DNA of 6,638 bases from Verrucomicrobiota bacterium (GTDB lineage: Bacteria; Verrucomicrobiota; Lentisphaeria; Oligosphaerales; Oligosphaeraceae), in NCBI GenBank assembly GCA_022709995.1, contig JAKLHU010000126.1, positions 1-6,638 of the forward strand, read 5' to 3'. Both the position numbers and the translations under genes were made by a program. The notes under the pieces were generated by a model. That model made no database searches. It was not told where the DNA came from and saw nothing but the letters and a program-made list of their open reading frames with translations. Positions 1 to 5,786 of the stretch are shown piece by piece; position 1 is the stretch's first letter; every line of letters begins with the position of its first letter.

Positions 1-3000
1 GGCGCCTCAACGACCAGGCCATGGCCATTCTGGTCGAGAAAGCGCGACCGGCGGCCGACAACCGCCTGATCAACGCCATCCAATTCGCCGCCAGCGGCGA
101 GCAGCCGGAAAGCTTCATCAGCGACCTTTTAGCGGAATCGCCAGTCAAACTGGAACTGGTCCTGCCGCGCGAACTGTATTCACCGGCGCCACGGCGCTGG
201 CTGCGGCGCCTGTATCCGGTCGCGGTCCTGGCGTGGCTGGCGCCGCTGGTCGTCGCCCCCGGCGCCACCACCATGGCCTGCCTGCGCATCGTCTTCCCGT
301 TTGCCGCGCTGCAACCCCATGCCGATACGGTCATTGCCGACTTGTCACCCGGCGACGTCAGCCTCAAACGCGGCCAGGAACTGGCGGTTGCCGTCACCCT
401 GGCCGGCGCCGTCCCCGACCATGCCTGGGTCGTCTGGGACAAAAACGGCGATCCGGCCGCAAAACTGCCACTGCGGCCTGATGCGCAAGGCGTCTTCACG
501 GGCCGCACCCCGCCATTGTTCGAAACCGGCCGCTACCGCATCCTCGCCGGCGACGCCCGCTCCGACTGGTTTACCGCTCGCATCGCCAATCCGCCCGGCC
601 TGGTCCGCTGGGAAGCCGCCGTCGCCCCGCCGGCTCACACCGGCAAGGCCACCTATCGCCTGCGCCCGGACACCGAAAACCCGGAAATCCTCAGCGGTTC
701 CGCCATCGTCCTCGCCGGGCTGGCCACATCGCCCCTGGCCGCCGCCGAAATCCGTCAAGGGGACAAAACCATCGCCGCCGCGGTCATCAGCGGCCAACGC
801 CAGTTCACCGTCAAGGGCGACATCGGCTCGGCCGGCCCCCTGTACCTGCACCTGCGGGCGCCCGACGGCCTGACCGCCGACCATCCGCTGCCCTTTGTCC
901 TGGTTCCGGACAAGTCGCCGGTCATCGCCCTGGTTGACACTCCGACGGCCCTGACGGTCGCCGCCGGCCAGGCCTTTCCGCTGGCCTTTCGCGCGGAAGA
1001 TGACTATGGCGTGGCGAAGGTCGGCCTCGAACGCCTTGCCGACAGCGGACCCCATGAGCCGCTCACCGAGGCGAGCCCGGAACCGCCATCGGCACGCGTC
1101 TTCCCCGGCCGTTTTCTGGTTGATTCGAGCACCTTCAAAACTCGCGGCGGCACCGTGCTGCGGTTCCGTCTCTGGGCTGAAGATCATGGCGCCAATGCAA
1201 CCCGGCGCCGCGGCTATTCACCGGTCATTCAAGTCACTTTCCCGGAACTGGACACCTTGCGGAAAGACAAGGACAACGCCGTTCGGCAAGCCGAGGAAAA
1301 CATCGCCGCCTTGATCAAAAAGCAGCGCGAGGCTTTGCGCGACACGCGGCAGATTGCCGACCAGACCGTCATGGCCAAGCCGACCGATGTCAGCCGGCTG
1401 GCGGCCGCCGACGCCACCCAAAAGGAAATCCGCACCCTGGCCACGGCCCTGCTCCAAAACCGCGACTTGCTCGGCGGCCTCGGCGACATCCTCGCCGGAC
1501 TCGTCAACCAGGAAATGAAAACCGCCATTGAACTGCTGGCGGAAATCTACCGCACGCCGGAAGCCGCCCGGAGCAAGCCCCTGACCGCCTGCATCACCGT
1601 CCAAAATGCCATTTTGGCCGCCCTGACCGGCATGCAGGAGAACCTCCAGCAGGAGCAAGTGCACCAGGACAAGAGCGATATTTTCGCGGCCTTGCAGAAG
1701 GTCATCAAGATGCAGCGGGACACGCTGAAGGACACCAGGGCGGCCAGCCAGGGTCAGACGATTGCCATGCCGGCCCTGGTTCACAACCAGGACCGCGTCG
1801 CCGAAGCCATCCTGGCCTTCACCGACCTCTGCTTGAGCCAGGCCGAACTGCGCGCCAAGGACGACTTCGCCACCCAGCTGCGGGCCGCCCATGCCCTGAT
1901 CACCCAGGACACCGCGTATGAAACCGCCCTCGCCGCCGCCGAAGACCTCGACGCCAAGGACCTGGCCAACGCCGCCACCAGGCAGCAAACCGTCATCGGA
2001 ACCCTGATGAAAGCCCTCAACATCCTGAACCAATGGCGCGTCAACAATGCCAAGAAAATCGTCGACGAGGCCACGGACGTGCTCAACAATGTGGCCGACC
2101 AGCTCGAAGAGCTGGAAAAGAAGCAGGCCCGCATCGCGGAGGTCACCCGCGACTTGAAAGCCCGCGGCCCCTTGGACGACGAAGCCCGGGAAAAACTGGC
2201 CGCCATGGACAAGGAACAGGAGGAAATGGCCGACCTGATCGAACAGCTCGCCAACGACCTGTACCAATTCCCCGAGCTGCCGGTCTGCAACGAGTTGAAC
2301 GCCAAAATGCGGGAGGTCTACGAGGACGTCCTCCAGGCCCTCGACAGCGAAAACCTCCCGTCGATCGAAATCGCCGTGCAAAAGGAAGACGCCCTTCTCG
2401 ACGCCATCCGCAACACCAAGGAACGGATCGAAGACGTGGAAATGTGGCTTCCGGACGTGCCCGACCACTTTGTCTGGAACATGGAGAGTTTCGACACCGA
2501 CGAATTTCCCGACATTCCGCTGGTTCCCCTGCCGGACGAGCTGGAAGACCTGGTCGGCGAGCTCCTGGACCAGGCGGAATCGATTGATGCGCAAAGCCAG
2601 GACACAACCGGCAACAACATCATCGCCGACGCGGAAATGGGCTGGGCGGTCATGGACGGCCCCATGCCGTCCTTCTCCGCCAAAGGCAAATCCGGCAACA
2701 CGCGGCCGAACGACAATGAAATGACGGGCCGCAGCGGCTCCGGCCGCGAAGGCCAGGCCACCGGCGAACTGGTGGAAAACCACGTCAAGGGCTACGAAGG
2801 CCGCGACACCCACGCCCGCCGCACCGGCGACCAGTTCCAGAAAGGCATGGTGACCGAAGACGAAAATTCGACGCTCGACGCCCGCGCCACCGGCGGCGGC
2901 AAACTCGGCGGGCAGTCCGAGACCGAGGGCATGTTCGGCCAGGCCCCGCGCCGCGACTTGCACGGCGGCGCCCACGGCACGACTCCGCAGAAACTGCGCC

Positions 3001-3329
3001 AGGAGGCCGAAGTGCTGTATGCGACGGCCCGTCTGCTGTATATCGGCTCCGGCGGCCTCGGCGAAGCCGCCCGCGACCTGCGCGGTCTGGAACAAGCCCC
3101 CCCGGAACTGCGCGAACTGGGCAATTTGCGCAAACGTGTGCTGCGCCGCCTGCAGGACAGCCAGATTGAATTGAAAGGCGGTGCGGTCCTGCCCATGCCG
3201 GTCGCCACGATCTCCCAGACCGGCGGCAACGCCGTCGACGACAGCGACTTGGAAAAAGTCTCCCGGGAATACCTGCCCCTGCTCAACGACTATTACCGCA
3301 GCCTCGGCGACGACAAGCCGCAGCCCTGA
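1..3329 (+). CDS. Large membrane-anchored coiled-coil protein (DUF4175-like), 5' partial
   Basis: The frame is open to the left edge. The ATG at 21 is preceded in frame by R-L-N-D-Q-A and has no ribosome binding site, so the true start lies outside the window. The stop is TGA at 3327-3329. Residues below are counted from the ATG at 21. A hydrophobic stretch at about 64-96, after an Arg-rich patch, is a probable transmembrane helix. Residues 100-400 look like beta-rich, Ig-like extracytoplasmic modules and include A-E-D-D-Y-G-V near 325. Residues 406-800 are long Ala/Glu/Lys/Gln-rich helices, with strong coiled coil at about 690-750. An acidic W/P-containing stretch follows (805-860), then a Gly/Asn/Arg-rich low-complexity segment (about 885-990) and a short helical C-terminus. 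I recall this order from large uncharacterised PVC-group proteins, often near MoxR ATPase, DUF58 and von Willebrand A genes. No catalytic motif is visible. A structural or scaffolding role at the envelope is inference only. Confidence 0.85.
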   Translation, partial: RLNDQAMAILVEKARPAADNRLINAIQFAASGEQPESFISDLLAESPVKLELVLPRELYSPAPRRWLRRLYPVAVLAWLAPLVVAPGATTMACLRIVFPFAALQPHADTVIADLSPGDVSLKRGQELAVAVTLAGAVPDHAWVVWDKNGDPAAKLPLRPDAQGVFTGRTPPLFETGRYRILAGDARSDWFTARIANPPGLVRWEAAVAPPAHTGKATYRLRPDTENPEILSGSAIVLAGLATSPLAAAEIRQGDKTIAAAVISGQRQFTVKGDIGSAGPLYLHLRAPDGLTADHPLPFVLVPDKSPVIALVDTPTALTVAAGQAFPLAFRAEDDYGVAKVGLERLADSGPHEPLTEASPEPPSARVFPGRFLVDSSTFKTRGGTVLRFRLWAEDHGANATRRRGYSPVIQVTFPELDTLRKDKDNAVRQAEENIAALIKKQREALRDTRQIADQTVMAKPTDVSRLAAADATQKEIRTLATALLQNRDLLGGLGDILAGLVNQEMKTAIELLAEIYRTPEAARSKPLTACITVQNAILAALTGMQENLQQEQVHQDKSDIFAALQKVIKMQRDTLKDTRAASQGQTIAMPALVHNQDRVAEAILAFTDLCLSQAELRAKDDFATQLRAAHALITQDTAYETALAAAEDLDAKDLANAATRQQTVIGTLMKALNILNQWRVNNAKKIVDEATDVLNNVADQLEELEKKQARIAEVTRDLKARGPLDDEAREKLAAMDKEQEEMADLIEQLANDLYQFPELPVCNELNAKMREVYEDVLQALDSENLPSIEIAVQKEDALLDAIRNTKERIEDVEMWLPDVPDHFVWNMESFDTDEFPDIPLVPLPDELEDLVGELLDQAESIDAQSQDTTGNNIIADAEMGWAVMDGPMPSFSAKGKSGNTRPNDNEMTGRSGSGREGQATGELVENHVKGYEGRDTHARRTGDQFQKGMVTEDENSTLDARATGGGKLGGQSETEGMFGQAPRRDLHGGAHGTTPQKLRQEAEVLYATARLLYIGSGGLGEAARDLRGLEQAPPELRELGNLRKRVLRRLQDSQIELKGGAVLPMPVATISQTGGNAVDDSDLEKVSREYLPLLNDYYRSLGDDKPQP

Positions 3330-3401
3330 CCCCGGCCGTCACCCCGATGGCGCCCCACCGCCCGCGCCCCTTCCACCGCGCCCTCGCTTCGTCCCGTGGC
3401 C

Positions 3402-3421
3402 GGCCGCTGGCGGCCCGTTTT
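3402..3421 (+). terminator. Possible intrinsic terminator after the coiled-coil gene
   Basis: GGCCG (3402-3406), a four-base loop and CGGCC (3411-3415) form a short GC-only stem, followed by CG and four T (3418-3421). It sits 72 bases past the stop of the plus-strand gene and ends just before the convergent oleC stop. The stem is only five pairs and the T tract is short. GGCC is also common in this DNA, so alternative pairings exist. Read from the oleC side there is no T tract, so it would stop only rightward transcription. Confidence 0.3.
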
Positions 3422-3422
3422 C

Positions 3423-5072
3423 CTACCCTTGAACCGCCGCCCACGCCGCCAGCGCCTCGCGGTTGATTTTCGCATTGTGACGGACGTCCACCGGAAACTG
3501 CCGATGAAAAAGCACTTTTTGGATGCCGGCCGTGAGCGGATGGGCGGCGGCCACGGCCTGCAACCGGGCCGGGTTGGCGGACAATTCGGCGTACCTTCCC
3601 GCTTCCGGCTCGATGACGATGGCCGGCGTCTGCCGGGGCCGCGACCCGATGCCGACCAACGCGGACCGCCTGACCCCCGGCACTTCGTTGAAAATCGCCT
3701 CGCAGCAGACGCTGTAGAGGACGCCGTCAGCTGTTTCCACCCGGTGGGCCTTGCGACCGCAAAACCACAGGCGGCCGGCGGCGTCGAGATAGCCGAGGTC
3801 GCCGAGACGATGCCAGACGGCGTCACCGTCCGCAATCTTGGCGGCGGCGGTCGCGTCCGGGCGGCCGTAGTATTCCCGGGTCACCACCGGGCCCTTGACG
3901 CAGATTTCCCCCGTCCGGCCCGTTGGCAGAGCCAGTTCATCGCGCCAGACCGGGATGGCGCCCTCGGTCACCGCGATAATGCGAACATCATTGTCCGCCA
4001 GCGGCCGCCCCACGCACATGCCCTGGCCTTGGCGGGTCGCGGCCCAAGTGTGCGAAAGCATTTCCGAGCCCCGGAAATTGGCGACCGGCAGGGATTCCGT
4101 GGCGCCGTACGGCGTGAACGTCTCGGCGCCGGGTTCCAGGACATGATTCAAGAGCAGGTCGTGGACCCGTCCAGGCACGGGCGATCCAGCCATGATGACC
4201 CGCCTCACCCCTGGCAACGTCATGTGCTGCTCGACGCAGGCGCGGGCCACCCGTTCCCACAAGGTCGGGGAACCAAACGAATACGTCACGCCCAGGTCGA
4301 TGATCGGCTCCACGATCCGACGCGGATCGACAAACGCCGGCCGCGTCGGGTCCATGTCCGGAATCGCCGCCGTCGCGCCCAAGGCCACACTGAACAAGGA
4401 AAACAAAGGGAAGCAGGCCAGATCGACTTCCCCCGGCTGGATGCCGTATTCCCGGCGCAGAATTTCTATCTGGGTGGCGAAAATGCGATGGGTGTAGGAA
4501 ACGCCCTTGGCCGGCCCGGTGCTTCCCGAGGTGAAGAGCACGGCCGCCAGCTCGTCGGCCGCCGGTTCATGGATTGGATACGGCTGCGGGGGGCCGGTCA
4601 ATGCCGCCACCGGAACGCCGCCGCACCAGGCGCCGAAACGCCCGCCCAGCGTGATGGCGACCTTGACCCGAGAAAAAGTGCGCGGGCGCAGGCGCCGCAG
4701 GAGATGCGCGGCCGGGATGCCAAGAAAGACCTCGGGCTCGACTTGCTCCACACAGCGGAAAAACCCCTTCCAGCCCATGCCGGGATCAATCATCACCGGC
4801 ACAGCGCCGGTCTTGAACAACGCGAACACCAGACCGTAGAAATCCAGGGACGGCCGAATCATCAGCAGAGCCTTCATGCCGGGCCGCACACCCCGCGCCT
4901 GCAGGCCCCAGGCATAACGATCGCTGAGCGCATCCAACTGGCTGAAAGTCAAGTGCGAATACGCCGGCCGGCCGCCGCCGTCGCGCCCGCAGGAGAAAAT
5001 CAGGGCCCGCCGGCGCGGCTGCCGAGCCGACTCGGCGGACAAATAATGGGCGATGTTATGCTGCTGATTCAA
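3423..5072 (-). CDS. oleC: OleC-type beta-lactone synthetase (AMP-forming ligase), long-chain olefin biosynthesis
   Basis: This 549-residue protein of the ANL adenylating superfamily is about the usual length for OleC. Known OleC enzymes use ATP to close a 2-alkyl-3-hydroxy fatty acid (made by OleA and OleD) into a beta-lactone, releasing AMP and pyrophosphate. OleB then decarboxylates the lactone to a cis-olefin. Visible motifs are the P-loop LFTSGSTGPAKG (179-190), the adenine-binding YGATES (322-327), the aspartate in HRLGDLGYLD (421-430), the hinge region GRLWFCGRKAHR (433-444) and the C-terminal lysine in RHNAKINRE (K535). The stretch IPDMDPTRPAFVDP (237-250) and the HNAKI ending resemble OleC more than ordinary acyl-CoA synthetases, from memory. 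Translation starts at TTG (5072-5070), seven bases after a perfect AGGAGG (5085-5080); no nearby ATG is in frame. The stop is TAG. It faces the coiled-coil gene across 93 bases, with no other ole gene alongside. A fatty acyl-AMP or acyl-CoA ligase is the main alternative. Confidence 0.88.
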   Translation of the reverse strand: MNQQHNIAHYLSAESARQPRRRALIFSCGRDGGGRPAYSHLTFSQLDALSDRYAWGLQARGVRPGMKALLMIRPSLDFYGLVFALFKTGAVPVMIDPGMGWKGFFRCVEQVEPEVFLGIPAAHLLRRLRPRTFSRVKVAITLGGRFGAWCGGVPVAALTGPPQPYPIHEPAADELAAVLFTSGSTGPAKGVSYTHRIFATQIEILRREYGIQPGEVDLACFPLFSLFSVALGATAAIPDMDPTRPAFVDPRRIVEPIIDLGVTYSFGSPTLWERVARACVEQHMTLPGVRRVIMAGSPVPGRVHDLLLNHVLEPGAETFTPYGATESLPVANFRGSEMLSHTWAATRQGQGMCVGRPLADNDVRIIAVTEGAIPVWRDELALPTGRTGEICVKGPVVTREYYGRPDATAAAKIADGDAVWHRLGDLGYLDAAGRLWFCGRKAHRVETADGVLYSVCCEAIFNEVPGVRRSALVGIGSRPRQTPAIVIEPEAGRYAELSANPARLQAVAAAHPLTAGIQKVLFHRQFPVDVRHNAKINREALAAWAAVQG

Positions 5073-5079
5073 AAATATG

Positions 5080-5085
5080 CCTCCT
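5080..5085 (-). promoter_or_regulatory. Perfect Shine-Dalgarno site that fixes the oleC TTG start
   Basis: On the minus strand AGGAGG lies seven bases upstream of TTG at 5072-5070, followed by AAT CAG CAG. This is an exact anti-16S match at ideal spacing. There is no competing ATG or GTG in frame nearby, so the rare start codon is well supported. It also shows that this organism uses Shine-Dalgarno initiation. Confidence 0.75.
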
Positions 5086-5114
5086 GTCGCTGTTTCGCCC
5101 TCCCGCCACGCCGA

Positions 5115-5151
5115 ATGCCGGCCGGCGACCGCGTCATGCCGGCCGACGCCC
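5115..5151. repeat. Tandem 16-base imperfect direct repeat upstream of oleC
   Basis: ATGCCGGCCGGCGACC (5115-5130) and ATGCCGGCCGACGCCC (5136-5151) agree at 14 of 16 positions. They begin exactly 21 bases apart, about two helical turns, and lie 43-79 bases upstream of the oleC TTG. This geometry would suit a protein binding twice on one DNA face. The units are GC-rich, and ATGCCGGCCG also occurs inside oleC near 3522, so chance is a real possibility. Confidence 0.3.
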
Positions 5152-5236
5152 GAGTTCAGCGGACCGGCGGCTTTAGCCTGCTCCCCATTCCCCGGTTATC
5201 CGGCCATGTAACATAGGAGCCATTGCATCTGGCGAT

Positions 5237-5279
5237 CCTTGTGGCCTGGGGCGCCAAGGTGGCGCCTCCGGCCCTGAGG
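5237..5279. repeat. Long GC-rich hairpin
   Basis: Two copies of GGCGCC (5250-5255 and 5261-5266) face each other across the five-base loop AAGGT. The stem continues outward through GG/TC (5248-5249 with 5267-5268, one G-T pair) and GGCC/GGCC (5243-5246 with 5270-5273). It ends with CCTTG/TGAGG (5237-5241 with 5275-5279, two G-T pairs). There are two internal mismatches. It would fold well as RNA from either strand, but no T tract follows on either side, so it does not look like an intrinsic terminator. If the oleC transcript starts beyond it, it would lie in that leader, about 165-205 bases before the start codon. Confidence 0.55.
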
Positions 5280-5291
5280 CGGCCAAGCGTT

Positions 5292-5349
5292 GACTCCTCA
5301 TGTGCTCAGTGTTCAATGGCTGACCGTTTACTTTGGTTTCATAGGAGTC
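5292..5349. repeat. Short inverted repeat with 44-base interior
   Basis: GACTCCT (5292-5298) and AGGAGTC (5343-5349) are exact inverse complements. The match continues inward as CATG and CAT with one unpaired base. A related CATAGGAG occurs at 5212-5219, giving two direct copies of that octamer in the spacer. I do not recognise it as the end of a known mobile element. Confidence 0.3.
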
Positions 5350-5619
5350 CCCCGCCTGACGTTGTGCCCTTCTGGAAAGGCATGGCGCCGAAGCCCAAGA
5401 CGTGATGACGACCGGCAACTACCCCTTCATTATTATCCGCCGATTACGATCATGAATCTTTCGACAAAAGCTTTTCGGACGGTCTATTGGTATGAATCAA
5501 CAAGGTCGCCGCCCAAGGCTGGCATCATAGCCTTAGAACCCAGGCGGCTGTTCCAGCTTTTCCGCCGGCCGACGGGCTTGGCGCATACGATCACGGACCG
5601 GTCCAGACGGAAGAGGCCT

Positions 5620-5709
5620 TCACCGAACCTCAACCAGGACTCGCGCTTCATTCAGGAGCATTACCAATATAATTCCGGCCCCGGCGACCGGCAACTCCAA
5701 TGCCTTCAT
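5620..5709 (-). CDS. Candidate 29-residue hydrophobic peptide (weak)
   Basis: ATG at 5709-5707 opens a 29-codon ORF ending in TGA at 5622-5620. The peptide begins M-K-A-L-E-L-P and has a hydrophobic core V-A-G-A-G-I-I-L-V-M-L-L before a charged tail, so it could span or sit on a membrane. In its favour, AAAGGA (5722-5717) lies seven bases upstream of the ATG, and an exact minus-strand TATAAT (5749-5744) would place a transcript start about 28 bases before it. Against it, there is no -35 element at a suitable distance, the length is within chance, and I recognise no family. It overlaps the patch proposed as the ptsH promoter. I regard it as more likely not a gene. Confidence 0.18.
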   Translation of the reverse strand: MKALELPVAGAGIILVMLLNEARVLVEVR

Positions 5710-5723
5710 TACGGCTTCCTTTC

Positions 5724-5751
5724 TTGAAAAACCATGGACAAAAATTATATT
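5724..5751 (+). promoter_or_regulatory. Sigma70-like promoter for ptsHI
   Basis: TTGAAA (5724-5729) and TATATT (5746-5751) are separated by 16 bases. Each matches the consensus at five of six positions. They lie in the most AT-rich patch of the window. The predicted transcript start near 5758 is about 28 bases before the GTG and 88 before the ATG that could start ptsH. The direction suits the ptsH-ptsI operon. I see no CRE-like or other obvious operator around it. Confidence 0.5.
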
Positions 5752-5786
5752 AAAAGACTTTCTATCCGCACGTCGGCAATTCACGT

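Larger units (their letters stand above)
5073..5786. other. Gene-poor spacer between divergent oleC and ptsHI
   Basis: About 710 bases contain no gene I can defend. The oleC-proximal part (5073-5290) is GC-rich and holds a near-perfect 16-base direct repeat (5115-5130 and 5136-5151) and a long hairpin (5237-5279). The part from 5291 to 5760 has noticeably more A and T than the flanking genes. It carries an inverted repeat (5292-5298 with 5343-5349) and two 10-base perfect palindromes, AAAAGCTTTT (5466-5475) and GGACCGGTCC (5595-5604). Near its right end it has an AT-rich promoter patch. Both strands have open stretches of 30 to 145 codons. None resembles a family I know, and their composition looks like non-coding or decayed sequence. 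I found no convincing -10/-35 pair for oleC. Confidence 0.6.

Noticed and set aside
345..1187. A 280-codon minus-strand open frame
   Set aside because: It is antisense to the beta-rich part of the large protein, with G/A/R/D-rich composition typical of shadows and no supporting start signals.
1218..3095. A 625-codon open frame on the minus strand, antisense to the coiled-coil gene
   Set aside because: It mirrors the codon bias of the sense gene. The product is a monotonous G/V/F/L-rich string without family motifs, and the sense frame is continuous over more than 3.3 kb.
3396..5216. A 606-codon open frame on the plus strand, antisense to oleC
   Set aside because: It is a shadow of oleC in GC-rich DNA. 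Its translation is rich in R, G, P, H and Q with no recognisable domain, while the opposite strand shows every adenylation motif and a perfect ribosome binding site.
5173..5418. An 81-codon minus-strand ORF across the long hairpin
   Set aside because: It spans the hairpin and inverted repeats, has no ribosome binding site, and has a low-information P/R/S-rich translation.
5595..5604. Perfect palindromes GGACCGGTCC, and AAAAGCTTTT at 5466-5475, as operators
   Set aside because: Ten-base palindromes are expected occasionally in sequence of this length, and neither sits at a promoter I can identify.
5484..5651. A 55-codon minus-strand ORF in the spacer
   Set aside because: There is no Shine-Dalgarno site before its ATG, and the length is within chance. 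The translation looks somewhat protein-like, but I cannot tie it to any family.
5290..5727. A 145-codon plus-strand ORF in the spacer
   Set aside because: It has a TTG start with only GAGG ten bases upstream. Its composition (R, S, P, Q, H, Y) is unlike the neighbouring genes, I recognise no family, and its end runs into the proposed ptsH promoter. It is kept only as part of the relic hypothesis.
5073..5786. tRNA, CRISPR array or insertion sequence in the spacer
   Set aside because: I saw no cloverleaf with a T-arm motif, no regularly spaced repeats, and no transposase motif or terminal inverted repeats with target duplications.
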